Assembly: GCA_030323305.1 (NCBI GenBank)
Contig: CP106741.1
Location: 1,390,001 to 1,454,000, forward strand
Source of the DNA: Paenibacillus sp. CC-CFT747
GTDB taxonomy: Bacteria; Bacillota; Bacilli; Paenibacillales; NBRC-103111
Length of the DNA: 64,000 bases
Direction: 5' to 3'
Part shown: positions 51,275 through 59,895 of the stretch, in pieces
Numbering within the stretch: the first letter of the stretch is position 1
Layout of the letters: the number at the start of each line of letters is the position of its first letter
Program-made: the position numbers and the translations under genes
The notes under the pieces: generated by a model
What the model saw: only the letters and a program-made list of their open reading frames with translations
Told to the model about the DNA's origin: nothing
The model's database searches: none

Positions 51275-52438
51275 TTAGCGGAAACGCCGGTAAAACTTGC
51301 GAATATCAGGGGCCAGCAGATCGGGAGCGTCCATCGCCGCGAAGTGGGTTCCCCGCTCGAACTCCGACCAATACACGATGTTGAGGTTATCCCGCTCCGC
51401 AAACGGCCGGATGGTCTTGAAATCGTGACCGAACACCGCCACACCGGTCGGAGCCATATTCGGCCCTTGCCCCGCTTCCGGATTGCGCGCATTCTCATAG
51501 TACAAGCGGGACGAGGACTCCGCCGTATTGGTCAGCCAGTACAGCATCACGTTCGTCAGAAAGGCATCCCGGCCGATGAAATCGACATGATCCCCGAAGC
51601 CGTTGAACAGATCGGCGATCCAGGCAAGCTGACCGGCCGGGGAATCCGCCAAACCGTAGGACAGCGTAAGCGGCCGGGATTGCTGAATGGCGTTGAACCC
51701 GGCCCTTTCCTGAAAGGCTCCGAGAAATTGCAGCCGTTTGTGGTCCTCTTCCGATAGACCGGCCATTTCGGCCGGATCCCCGGACGGAAAGGAGAACAGC
51801 TGCAGCACATGGATGCCGAGCAGTCCCTCCGGCTTAAGGATTCCGAGCTCGCGGGCGACCAGCGCCCCGCAGTCGCTCCCATGAGCCCCATACTGCTCAT
51901 ACCCGAGGCGCCTCATCAGCTCATCCCATGCCCGGGCAATCCGGGTAATCGTCCAGCCGGCTTCGACCTCCGGTCCCGAGAAGCCGAAGCCGGGCACGGA
52001 GGGGATGACCACATGAAAGGCATCCTCCGGGTTTCCGCCGTAGGCCCGCGGGTTGGTAAGCGGCCCGATCATCTCGAGAAACTCCACCACCGAGCTGGGC
52101 CATCCGTGCATCAACAGCAGAGGCAGCGCATGGGGCTCGGGGGAACGGACATGCAGAAAGTGAACGTTCGCCCCGTCCAGGGTCGTGAGGAATTGAGGGA
52201 ATTCATTCAGCCTCGCTTCCTGTTTCCGCCAGTCGAAGCCGCGCTCCCAGTAAGCGGCCAGTTCTTTAACATATTCCCGGGAGACGCCGTATTTCCAACC
52301 GGCCTCCTTCGGGGCTGAGGGCCAACGGGTTAGCGACAGGCGAAGCCGGAGATCGTCAAGCTCAAACTGCGGGATATTTACCCGGAAAGGGCGAATTTCA
52401 GCTTCGGCTGCGGGATGATTCGAACGAACGGTTGTCAT
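51275..52438 (-). CDS. Epoxide hydrolase (EHN domain)
   Basis: A 387-residue alpha/beta hydrolase of the microsomal-type epoxide hydrolase family. The EHN N-terminal region (IRPFRVNIPQFELDDLRLRLSLTRWP) is followed by the oxyanion HGWPSS, nucleophile Asp in AHGSDCGALVAR, a lid with Tyr residues, and the base His in RGTHFAAMDAPDL. It opens epoxides to diols. First gene of a three-gene run; two stacked inverted repeats lie upstream. Confidence 0.9.
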   Translation of the reverse strand: MTTVRSNHPAAEAEIRPFRVNIPQFELDDLRLRLSLTRWPSAPKEAGWKYGVSREYVKELAAYWERGFDWRKQEARLNEFPQFLTTLDGANVHFLHVRSPEPHALPLLLMHGWPSSVVEFLEMIGPLTNPRAYGGNPEDAFHVVIPSVPGFGFSGPEVEAGWTITRIARAWDELMRRLGYEQYGAHGSDCGALVARELGILKPEGLLGIHVLQLFSFPSGDPAEMAGLSEEDHKRLQFLGAFQERAGFNAIQQSRPLTLSYGLADSPAGQLAWIADLFNGFGDHVDFIGRDAFLTNVMLYWLTNTAESSSRLYYENARNPEAGQGPNMAPTGVAVFGHDFKTIRPFAERDNLNIVYWSEFERGTHFAAMDAPDLLAPDIRKFYRRFR

Positions 52439-52458
52439 GGAAAGGCCTCCTTATAATA

Positions 52459-52518
52459 GGTGGGTAAGCTTTACTTCCTGATCTTAACCCACCCACCCTG
52501 ACAACCCTATGTCAGGGT
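52459..52518. promoter_or_regulatory. Two inverted repeats upstream of the epoxide hydrolase operon
   Basis: GGTGGGTAAG (52459-52468) faces CTTAACCCACC (52483-52493), and ACCCTGACA (52495-52503) faces TGTCAGGGT (52510-52518) exactly. They lie 20-80 bases before the gene, where an operator or leader hairpin could act. Confidence 0.5.
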
Positions 52519-52607
52519 TGCGGAGAGACCTCCCCTCTTTTTAATTTCACACCGCTTCGAGGCCGTAACCCCTTTCCTTTTTTCCATTGTATCCCATCCC
52601 GCCACAA

Positions 52608-52634
52608 GAAAAAACCGCTCCTCCCCGGAACGGT
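52608..52634 (-). terminator. Terminator of the DUF6157 gene
   Basis: ACCGTTCC / GGAGCGGT (one wobble) around five bases, then six T on the minus strand. Confidence 0.75.
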
Positions 52635-52713
52635 CGCTGTTCTTCCTCTATCCCCGATCAGCCTCCGCTGCCAAACCCTCTCCTTACGGCTCGCCCGGGG
52701 CAAGCCTTTCCCG

Positions 52714-53139
52714 CTATTTCCTGCTGTTGCGCATAGCGGCAAGCAGCCGTACCGTCCCCCTCTTCCCTTCGACATATTGCCGGTAGTCGGGCGACTCTAC
52801 CGGATACAGGGCAATCCGCCCCTCCCCATCGAAATGAAGCCCCCATCCGTACTTCTTTGGAAGCATGGAGGCCCGGAGGCAGGGCTGGGGCTTCTGGTAG
52901 AACTCGTCGCGGAGCCGGGTCCCGTGGGCCGCCTGCTCCTCTTCCGGAATCTCCTTGTGCCGGACATGAACCTCATACAGCAGCTCCTCCTGCGTGTACC
53001 GGTACGGCTCGGCGGAAAGCAGCTCGAATTCGATCTCCGGCTTGGTCCGGCCCGCCTTCTTCCCGGCCGGAACGGTGCCCGCTTCCGCCGGACAATCCGC
53101 CGAGACGGTAATGAAGGTATTATAGTAGTTCCATTCCAT
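52714..53139 (-). CDS. DUF6157 family protein
   Basis: A 141-residue cytoplasmic protein of the DUF6157 type, unknown function. MEWNYYNTFITVSADCPAEAGTVP is the typical opening, followed by KPEIEFELLSAEPYRYTQEELLYEVHVRHKE and the C-terminal GWGLHFDGEGRIALYPVESPDYRQY. No frame break. It lies 30 bases after the MFS gene stop on the same strand; co-transcription is possible. Confidence 0.82.
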   Translation of the reverse strand: MEWNYYNTFITVSADCPAEAGTVPAGKKAGRTKPEIEFELLSAEPYRYTQEELLYEVHVRHKEIPEEEQAAHGTRLRDEFYQKPQPCLRASMLPKKYGWGLHFDGEGRIALYPVESPDYRQYVEGKRGTVRLLAAMRNSRK

Positions 53140-53169
53140 GGCGCTTCTCCTTTCGGCTTGTTTTTTCCA

Positions 53170-54634
53170 TTATACCCCTGTTCCGCCGGGTTCACTATGT
53201 CGGCCCCTTTCCGCTTTCTCCACCGCCGTACGGCCGCCGGAAGGGACCAGCCGTGCTCCGCCAATTAGCAGGGCAGCGGCCAAGGCCACCGCCGCAAAGG
53301 CCGCGCCCAGCTGGAAGATCCCGGTCAACGCCTCGCTCAAGACGGCCTTGTCCACGCCGGCCGCCCCCTCGGCCCCTCCCATGCCGGCGGGCAGCAGGCT
53401 CCCGAGCACGCTGACCCCGACCGTGCCCCCGATGGAGCGGAAGAACTGCGAGGAAGAGGAAGCCGCTCCCCGCTGCTCCCAGCCGACCGCGCCGGCGGCC
53501 GAGGTGCCGAGTACCGGGTAGACGGCGCCCATGCCGAGACCGGTGACAATCATGAAGGCGATCACCTGCGCCTTCGCCTTTCCGGTCCCCATGGTTCCGA
53601 GCAGAACCAAGCCGGTCATCATCACGAGGAGGCTGCCAACCAGAATGGTGCGGTAAGAGAACCGGCTCATCAGGCTCCCGCTCCGGGTGGAGGTGACCAC
53701 CGAGGCCAGCATCAGGGGAACGAGGATGTAGCCGGTCATCGAAGGGCTTACCCCGATGACCTCCTGAACGAACAGCGGAAGGTAAGCGATGGCGCCGAAC
53801 ATGGCGGCACTCATCCAGAAGCCGGTGAGGCTTCCGAAGGCAATGACCCGGTTTCGGAACAGGGAGAGGGGAAGGATCGGCTCCTTCGCTCGGCTTTCGA
53901 TCCAGACGAAGAGACCCAGCAGGAGAATGCCAGCTGCCAGAAGCCCGATAACCTCGGCAGACCCCCAAGGCGCCGAACCCCCGCTCCGGACCAGCCCAAG
54001 CAGCAGGGAGACGATCCCGGCCGTCCCTGTCAAGGCGCCGGACCAGTCGATGGAAGGGTTGGGCCCGCTGCGTACATTTTCCTTCAGCCCCGCCGCCACC
54101 ATGGCCATAGCGGCTGCGCCAAACGGAAGGTTAATCAGGAAAATCCAGCTCCAATGCCCGTAATCGGCGATCAAGCCGCCTACCGTCGGGCCCGCCAGGC
54201 TGGACACGGCAAAAAGCGTCCCGAACAACCCCATGAACCTCCCCGGCCCTCCGGGGAATAAATATCCGCCGCAATGGTGATCGTAACGGGCATAATCGCC
54301 CCGGCTCCCAGTCCCTGAACCGCCCGGAAGACGATGAGGCCCGTCATCGAATCCGCAGCGGCACACAGGCAGGACCCGATTAGGAAGAGCAGCATCCCGA
54401 GGAGATACATCCTTTTTCTCCCGAACAGGTCCGCAAGCTTCCCGTACAACGGAATGGAAGAGGTGGAAGCCAGCATATAAACGGCGAACACCCAGCTGTA
54501 CCGGTCCCCTCCTCCCCATTCTTGAACAATGGTCGGCATAGCGGTGGTCACAATCGTCTGGTCCAGTGTGGCCAGCATCATCCCGGTCAGCAGGCCGGCT
54601 CCCGTCAGACGGAGCTTTGACTCCCCTTCATCAT
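53170..54634 (-). CDS. MFS drug efflux transporter, DHA2 family (two frame breaks as sequenced)
   Basis: A 488-residue 14-helix transporter after repair. Motif A-like GKLADLFGRKRMYL, motif C GLGAGAIMPVTITIAADIY, and the opening LATLDQTIVTTAMPTIVQEW are DHA2 (EmrB/QacA) signs. Breaks lie at four C (54241-54244) and, at the start, four C (54623-54626): ATG 54634 with AGGAG and one added base gives MMKGESKLRLTGAGLLTG. Without repair the frame has no good start. Divergent from a TetR gene that probably represses it. Confidence 0.88.
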
Positions 54635-54742
54635 TCCCTTCACTCCTTCTCCTTTTAATCGACAGACTGTTGCAAAAGCAATGCCGTGTTGTATACAATA
54701 GAAGAAAGAGAGGAGAGCGGCAACCGTCACTTTTCTTCGAAG

Positions 54743-54758
54743 TGTCGCTTACTCGACA
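54743..54758. promoter_or_regulatory. Candidate TetR operator in the MFS-tetR interval
   Basis: TGTCG (54743-54747) and CGACA (54754-54758) are inverted around six bases, midway between the divergent genes. Confidence 0.4.
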
Positions 54759-54811
54759 ATTGATGCTCCCGGCGCCGAACAAAGCTTATTTATTAGACAA
54801 AGGAGCTCCTT

Positions 54812-55419
54812 ATGTCCCCAACGATTAAACCGATTGATCCGAGAATGAAGCGTACCCTATCCGTTATCAAAGACGCCCTCCTCTCGCTGATCGACGAGAA
54901 GGGCTTTGATCAAACCTCTGTCCGTGACATTACCGGGAGGGCCCAGATCAACCGGGCCACCTTCTACCTTCATTACCAGGACAAATACGATCTCCTGGAG
55001 AAGCTCGTGGACGAGAGGCTGCAGGAATTCCGTGAAGCGGTGCAGCTTCCTCCGTCCTTCGGCGGGGCCGATCTCAATCTGGATGCCGACGCCCCTCCCC
55101 TTCCTTTATCCGGCAGTTTGAGGTGATGGCGGAGCAGTCCCGCTTCTACAAGGTCATGCTCGGCCCGAACGGCCTGCCCGGTTTTGCCGGACGGCTTGAG
55201 GAGGTTATCCGCGAAGCGCTCTACCACCGCTCGACCTTGGCCGTTCCGAACGACAGCCGGCTGAAGGTGCCTCGGGAGATGATTATCCGCTACACTACCT
55301 CCGCCCACCTCGGCATTATCATGCAGTGGCTGGAAACGGATATGCCTTATACCCCCAAGTACATGGCGACCCAGTTGAAACGCCTGCATATGCTGGGACC
55401 GACCCATGTCACGACTTAA
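54812..55419 (+). CDS. TetR/AcrR family regulator of the MFS gene (one frame break as sequenced)
   Basis: A 202-residue TetR protein after repair: DEKGFDQTSVRDITGRAQINRATFYLHYQDKYDLLEKLVDE is the helix-turn-helix; the C-terminal domain is of the dimeric TetR_C type. The frame breaks at 55103-55107; one base gives LPFIRQFEVMAEQSRFYKVMLG. AAGGAGCTCCTT precedes ATG 54812. Likely controls the divergent transporter. Confidence 0.85.
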
Positions 55420-55475
55420 ATTCCGTGTTAACCCGCGAGTGCCTACCTGGACACGTCAGAAAGGAGACGAAGAGC

Positions 55476-55826
55476 ATGGGCGTGAAAATGACAACCTTGA
55501 GTGCGCTAGCCGAGCCCAACCGACTGCACATTGTGGAGCTCCTTCGAGACGGCCCCCTCACGGTTGGGGAAATTACCGATAAGCTGGGCCTGCAGCAGCC
55601 GCAAGTCTCCAAGCACCTGCGGGTGCTGAGCGACTCCGGCCTGGTAGGCGTCCAGCCAAGCGCCAACCGGAGGATTTACCGGCTGCAGCCGCAGCCCTTC
55701 AGCGAGCTGAATTCGTGGCTGGAGTCCTACCGCCGCCTCTGGGAGGACCGATTCGACCAGCTGGACGATTACCTCCGCGAGCTTCAGGCCAACGGCCAAG
55801 TGAAGCCGGAGGATGACAAGGCTTAG
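55476..55826 (+). CDS. ArsR family transcriptional regulator
   Basis: A 116-residue winged-helix protein. MGVKMTTLSALAEPNRLHIVELLRDGPLTVGEITDKLGLQQPQVSKHLRVLSDSGLV is the DNA-binding half. No metal-binding Cys pairs, so it belongs to the ligand or constitutive type. AAAGGAGA precedes ATG 55476, 56 bases after the tetR stop. ArsR of this sort often controls a SRPBCC gene; none is directly here, but a second ArsR-AHSA1 pair lies at 57.4-58.1 kb. Confidence 0.85.
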   Translation: MGVKMTTLSALAEPNRLHIVELLRDGPLTVGEITDKLGLQQPQVSKHLRVLSDSGLVGVQPSANRRIYRLQPQPFSELNSWLESYRRLWEDRFDQLDDYLRELQANGQVKPEDDKA

Positions 55827-55853
55827 TTGGCTCCATTTGATATTCGCGAACGC

Positions 55854-55884
55854 AAAAAACCGTCTGCCGAAGCAGGCGGTTTTC
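55854..55884. terminator. Terminator between convergent arsR and merR genes
   Basis: AAACCGTCTGC / GCAGGCGGTTT around CGAA, with T on both sides. Confidence 0.85.
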
Positions 55885-55914
55885 TGTCGTGGGGCGATGC
55901 CCTTAACCATCCGG

Positions 55915-56661
55915 TTAGACGGCCGCATAAGCTTCGGCTGCCGCGCTGAGGTAATAAGCAAGCCCGGTCTGCTGGGCCTCAAGCATGCTCCGGTGAAAAT
56001 CGTCTCCGAGAAAAAACTTGCACTGGGCCGCATAATTGGCCGGGGTGAGGGTATGCCCGTGATCGGCCAAAAAAGCTAGATGCCCGCGGATCAGCTCCCG
56101 GGCTTCCCCGCTGTCGTGGCGGCTGCCTTCCCGCAGAAGCCCGGCCATGGCGTTCATGTAGCGGACGGCCTCCGCCGCCTGTGCGTTCATTTCCTCCACG
56201 TCAATGGGGTTCTCCTCCAGCAGGTCGTAGCCGTACGTGTCCTTCAAGTGCGTTGCCTGGTCTTGAAGCGCTTCCTCCCACTGCTCCTTCTTCTCAAAGC
56301 CTGTGAATAGATTATGGTTCTCCATCGTCTCTCCTTTCTTGGCGGACGCGAGAGTGGCCTCCAGCGTGCCGATCAGCCGCTCCAGCCGGCTCTTTCGTTC
56401 CAGCAGCAGCTTCCTCTGCCTGGTTAGAATGCCTTCCCGTTCCGGTTGGCCTTCCAGCAGCCGGCCGATCTCCGGGAGCGGAAAATCCAGCTCGCGGTAG
56501 AACAGAATCTGCTGCAGGCGCTCCAGCTCCGGGGTTCCATACAACCGGTAGCCCGCCTCCGTCGTCCCGGATGGAAGCAGCAGCCCGATTTTGTGGTAAT
56601 GGTGCAGGGCTTTGACCGTCACCCCGGACAGCTCCGAGACTTCCTTGACGGTATAGGACAT
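55915..56661 (-). CDS. MerR family regulator with TipAS domain
   Basis: A 248-residue MerR protein. The N-terminal winged helix is MSYTVKEVSELSGVTVKALHHYHKIGLLLPSGTTEAGYRLYG, then a coiled-coil (RLLEGQPEREGILTRQRKLLLERKSRLERLI), then a TipAS antibiotic-binding domain (EALQDQATHLKDTYGYDLLEENPIDVEEMNAQA). TipA-type proteins trap thiopeptide antibiotics and switch on resistance genes; a resistance target is not obvious here. Confidence 0.9.
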   Translation of the reverse strand: MSYTVKEVSELSGVTVKALHHYHKIGLLLPSGTTEAGYRLYGTPELERLQQILFYRELDFPLPEIGRLLEGQPEREGILTRQRKLLLERKSRLERLIGTLEATLASAKKGETMENHNLFTGFEKKEQWEEALQDQATHLKDTYGYDLLEENPIDVEEMNAQAAEAVRYMNAMAGLLREGSRHDSGEARELIRGHLAFLADHGHTLTPANYAAQCKFFLGDDFHRSMLEAQQTGLAYYLSAAAEAYAAV

Positions 56662-56878
56662 ATCCCTCCTCCTTTCCTGAACAAGAACCGCCCCGGCTTC
56701 CTCCCGGAGTCCACCGTTCCGGTACAGCTTCAGTGTAGACCCTCCTCTAAGGGAGAGTCAACAACTAGCTCTTGCTTCTTTATCCGGTTAGGCTTTGGCA
56801 GGCTCGTAACCTAGCAAAAACGGCAGCCCTGGACCGAATAATAGTCCCGAATGCCGCCGCTTGCGTATGCGCCTGCTT

Positions 56879-57343
56879 TTAATATTCACCCTTGATGACA
56901 AAAAACGAACCCCGAATCGTTCCCGCCAGCTTGGACTTCTGCCGGGCGAACTTGAACTTCCCTTCTAACTCCTGAGGGACCTCCATCCCTTCGGAAAGCT
57001 TAAACCCGACGGCCCGCTTCTTAGGGTCATCCACCGTATACATGACGTTGATCGAAAGGCCATCCTCATAAAAGACGTAGGCCATCCGGATGTTTTCCAC
57101 CTGAAAACGCGACGTTTCCAAAGGCTTTGCCGCAAACTCCAAACCCCGCTCTTCTTTCAAAATCCGGTTCACGTAATCCAGCGTGTCTTGGCTTTCGCTT
57201 GCGGGCTCCACCGTAAATTCATGCTTGTACTTGGTATTAAAGTAACGGGCCTCGTTAGCACGCAGCCCCGCAAGGGCTTCGGCTACAGGGGAAGACTCCA
57301 AACCGACCGTAGATACGTTTTTGAAATCAACGACATAGGACAT
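56879..57343 (-). CDS. Hypothetical protein, unknown family
   Basis: A 154-residue soluble protein starting MSYVVDFKNVSTVGLESSPVAEALAGLRANEARYFNTKYKHEFTV. No motif I recognise; mixed alpha/beta with a conserved-looking core (VMYTVDDPKKRAVGFKLSEGMEVPQELEGKF). ATG 57343 has AGGAGA seven bases upstream. It lies 45 bases after the AHSA1 gene on the same strand and might be in its operon. Confidence 0.6.
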   Translation of the reverse strand: MSYVVDFKNVSTVGLESSPVAEALAGLRANEARYFNTKYKHEFTVEPASESQDTLDYVNRILKEERGLEFAAKPLETSRFQVENIRMAYVFYEDGLSINVMYTVDDPKKRAVGFKLSEGMEVPQELEGKFKFARQKSKLAGTIRGSFFVIKGEY

Positions 57344-57388
57344 GTCCATCTCTCCTTCTCTCTCCTTGACTCCCCGCCGGGGAATCGC

Positions 57389-57810
57389 TTACGCTTCCAC
57401 GACCTTCTCCAGCTCGCCGCACCATTTGGTCCAGCCAAACTTGGCTCCCTGAAGGGCCTGCTCGTTCGAAAGGCCGGCCTGCTCCAGATGAAGGTTAACC
57501 TTGCCGTCCTCCAGCTGCTGAAGCGTCCAGGTGACCGTATGCTTCTCTCCCCGCTCGCCCACGTATAGGACAGCCGGTTTGGCGCCTCCACGATCAGCAC
57601 TTCTCCCTCCACTAGGCCGTCCCACCATTGATTCGGCTCGGTGCGGAACTGAAACCGGTGTCCCACGACAGGTTCAAAATTATTCTCCATCGCCTGGCCG
57701 GTATGAATGTTGCACACCCATTTGGCCAGCTTGCTGGAATCCGTTAAAGCCGACCACAGCTTCTCCATCGAGGTCTTGTACTGAAAATCCAAGGTCAAGG
57801 TCATACTCAT
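57389..57810 (-). CDS. SRPBCC/AHSA1 domain protein (one frame break as sequenced)
   Basis: A 140-residue START-like protein after repair: MSMTLTLDFQYKTSMEKLWSALTDSSKLAKWVC, then the ligand pocket TWASGGEKHTVTWTLQQLEDGKVNLHLEQAGL. The frame breaks at four C (57549-57552). The start overlaps the arsR stop by four bases (ATGA), the common ArsR-AHSA1 arrangement. It likely binds a hydrophobic ligand in the cytoplasm. Confidence 0.85.
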
Positions 57811-58136
57811 TCTTCTTCCTCCTCTAATAACTGGTTCAAGCGCAGCAGATTTGCATTCCAGAACTGGCTGTAGAAACTCACCCAATCTTGGATTTCCCGG
57901 AGCGGCGCGGCGTTCAGCCGGAACCGCGTTTCTCTGCCGACCTTGCGGTCTACGACCAGGCCGGCCTCTTTCAGAATGGTCAAATGCTTGGATACCGCCG
58001 TGCGGCCCATCGGAAACTGTTCCGTCAGCTCATGGAGCGGGAGCTCCTTCGCTTCGGCCAACAGACGAATCAGCCGGCGTCTGGTCGGATCCGCAATCGC
58101 GTCAAATACATCCCGCAGCCGGTTGTTCTCGTTCAC
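57807..58136 (-). CDS. ArsR family regulator paired with AHSA1 protein
   Basis: A 109-residue winged helix: RLRDVFDAIADPTRRRLIRLLAEAKELPLHELTEQFPMGRTAVSKHLTILKEAGLV. No metal site. It overlaps the AHSA1 start, so both are made from one RNA. Two matching palindromes in its promoter point to tight self-repression. Confidence 0.9.
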   Translation of the reverse strand: MNENNRLRDVFDAIADPTRRRLIRLLAEAKELPLHELTEQFPMGRTAVSKHLTILKEAGLVVDRKVGRETRFRLNAAPLREIQDWVSFYSQFWNANLLRLNQLLEEEEE

Positions 58137-58190
58137 AACACCCTCTCCTATTTGTGCAACGTAAGTTTTAACAAAGATGTTTGAGCATTG

Positions 58191-58242
58191 GACACCATCT
58201 GGTGACGTTTTTATTATAGGACACCTTTTGGTGTCTTGTCAA
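58191..58242 (-). promoter_or_regulatory. arsR-AHSA1 promoter with two operators
   Basis: On the minus strand TTGACA (58242-58237), an 18-base spacer and TATAAT (58218-58213). The palindrome GACACC-TTTT-GGTGTC (58220-58235) fills the spacer; a second copy, GACACC-ATCT-GGTGAC (58191-58206), lies just downstream of the -10. Confidence 0.85.
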
Positions 58243-58294
58243 CAAGTTAGGGCACCATTCTTTTCCGCGGTATCTTTTGTCCATTAATAATAAG

Positions 58295-58333
58295 AAAAAG
58301 CCAGCAAGGTCCCTAAAGGAACCCACCGGCTCT
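58295..58333 (-). terminator. Terminator of the SRPBCC gene
   Basis: AGCC/GGCT outer and GGTTCC/GGGACC inner pairs around TTTA, then five T on the minus strand. Confidence 0.7.
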
Positions 58334-58375
58334 GCCATAAAATAGTTTTCCTTCCCTGAACGGGAATGGCCTTTT

Positions 58376-58828
58376 CTACCAGCCAAAATCGAGCGTTTTG
58401 CCGGTTTCCACATAGGATTTGGCGTTGCTCAGAATCATCGGCCAGCTTTCTTTCGTGTTCTCGTAGGAAGGATGGCTGTCCGGCCACCGGTCGTTCACGA
58501 GCGTAAGCTTCGTGCAGCCGCCGACCTCCTCCAAGGTCAGCGTCACCCGTGTCTCCAGCTCGGCATGATTCTCCCGGTAGGACGGTCCCGCATGCTCCGT
58601 ATAGCTCATGATCCGCCCCGGCTCGAAGGCCAGCACCTCGCCATACACATGAACGGTCTCGTCCCCGTCATTCCCAGGTCCGACATACCGGTAGGGAGCC
58701 CCCACCTCGAAGGTGGATTCGAGCCGGCAGCCGAAGAACAGCGCTTTGACTCCTTCCGGCGAAACGAACGCTTCCCATACCTTATAGGGCTTATCCCCGA
58801 TATACATTACATACTTGAGGTCTTCCAT
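58376..58828 (-). CDS. SRPBCC domain protein (AHSA1-like)
   Basis: A 150-residue START/Bet v1-fold protein: MEDLKYVMYIGDKPYKVWEAFVSPEGVKALFFGCRLESTFEVGAPYRYVGP, then EVLAFEPGRIMSYTEHAG and LTLEEVGGCTKLTLVNDRW. A separate copy of the family, about 400 bases upstream of the arsR promoter on the same strand. Ligand unknown. Confidence 0.85.
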   Translation of the reverse strand: MEDLKYVMYIGDKPYKVWEAFVSPEGVKALFFGCRLESTFEVGAPYRYVGPGNDGDETVHVYGEVLAFEPGRIMSYTEHAGPSYRENHAELETRVTLTLEEVGGCTKLTLVNDRWPDSHPSYENTKESWPMILSNAKSYVETGKTLDFGW

Positions 58829-58982
58829 AGTAGACAGCCTCCTTCGCAGAAATAAGCATCGGCCCTAGGAATGGGTCTTGCACATCCATCCCTCTGCCGC
58901 TAGTCTTTACTATAAAGCACCCCAGGAGGAAGGGCTTGTAAAAACGCGACATAAACAAACACCCGTTCGGGAGGGAATCGTC

Positions 58983-59804
58983 TTGCAGCCTCTAAACCAA
59001 CCGTCCGACAAAGGCATTCTGAAAGCTGAGGAAGGCTTTAAGCATTTTGCGCTGGCCCGGTTTGAGCCGGATGCGCGTCTCGCTCCCTTCCTCGAGCATT
59101 ATTGGGTCATCCGCTGGGATTTGCGGGGACAAGCCCCGTACCGGCAGACCATCCTATCCTACCCTAACGTAAACCTGTCCTTCGAATGGGAAAATGGCGT
59201 AACGTTCGCAGGTCTCTACGGCATCCCAAAGGCCACCTATACGCGGCACCTGGAAGGAGAAGGGCACGTCCTCGGGATGAAATTCCGCCCGGGCGGCTTC
59301 TATCCGTTCTGTGGGAAGCCGGTCTCCCAGCTGACAGGCGAAACGGTCCCTTTGGAGGCTGTGTTCGGGGAGGAGGCACATGGGCTAGCCGAGCGCTTGT
59401 TTGCTCTCGACAGCGAGGAAGCCCGGGTCCGTGCCGCCGAACAATTCCTGCTGGACCGCCTGCCAGCCGCGGACCCGGACATGGACCTCGTGCAGGCGGT
59501 CCTGCAGAAGGCCATTGAGGACCGGAGCATGGTGCGGGTCGAGGACATGGCGGCTGGCTTCGGCCTCAGCACGCGGTCGCTGCAGAGGCTGTTCCACCGG
59601 TACGTGGGGGTGACCCCCAAGTGGGTCATCCAGCGGTACCGGCTGCAGGAGGCCGCCGAGCTCATGGAGAAGGGAGCCGCCCCCGACTGGGCCCGCCTGT
59701 CCCTGGACCTCGGGTATTACGACCAGGCCCATTTCAGCAAGGACTTCAAGGCCATGATCGGCAAGTCCCCTCAGGATTATGTCAGGGATGCCCAGCTGTT
59801 CTAA
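58983..59804 (+). CDS. AraC family regulator with DUF6597 domain
   Basis: A 273-residue regulator. The N-terminal DUF6597-like domain (LAPFLEHYWVIRWDLRGQ, SYPNVNLSFEW, LGMKFRPGGFYPFCGKPVSQLTG) precedes one clear helix-turn-helix pair (VEDMAAGFGLSTRSLQRLFHRYVGVTPKWVIQRYRLQEA and LSLDLGYYDQAHFSKDFKAMIG). The start TTG 58983 has GGGAGGGA at good spacing; ATG 58878 would overlap the divergent gene's promoter. Confidence 0.85.
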   Translation: MQPLNQPSDKGILKAEEGFKHFALARFEPDARLAPFLEHYWVIRWDLRGQAPYRQTILSYPNVNLSFEWENGVTFAGLYGIPKATYTRHLEGEGHVLGMKFRPGGFYPFCGKPVSQLTGETVPLEAVFGEEAHGLAERLFALDSEEARVRAAEQFLLDRLPAADPDMDLVQAVLQKAIEDRSMVRVEDMAAGFGLSTRSLQRLFHRYVGVTPKWVIQRYRLQEAAELMEKGAAPDWARLSLDLGYYDQAHFSKDFKAMIGKSPQDYVRDAQLF

Positions 59805-59818
59805 AAGAAATCCATCTT

Positions 59819-59862
59819 CCTTGATTTAAGTCAAGGAATTCCTCCTATCCGCCTCTTACAAT
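59819..59862 (+). promoter_or_regulatory. Crp/Fnr-type box and promoter of the DUF4386 gene
   Basis: CCTTGA-TTTAAG-TCAAGG (59819-59836) resembles the FNR box TTGAT-N4-ATCAA. TACAAT at 59857-59862 has no good -35 (the position holds AAGGAA-like bases). If transcription starts near 59869, the box centre is about -41.5, the class II activator position. Confidence 0.6.
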
Positions 59863-59895
59863 GAAGGCATGACATCTTCACCTGGAGGCCGAAAG

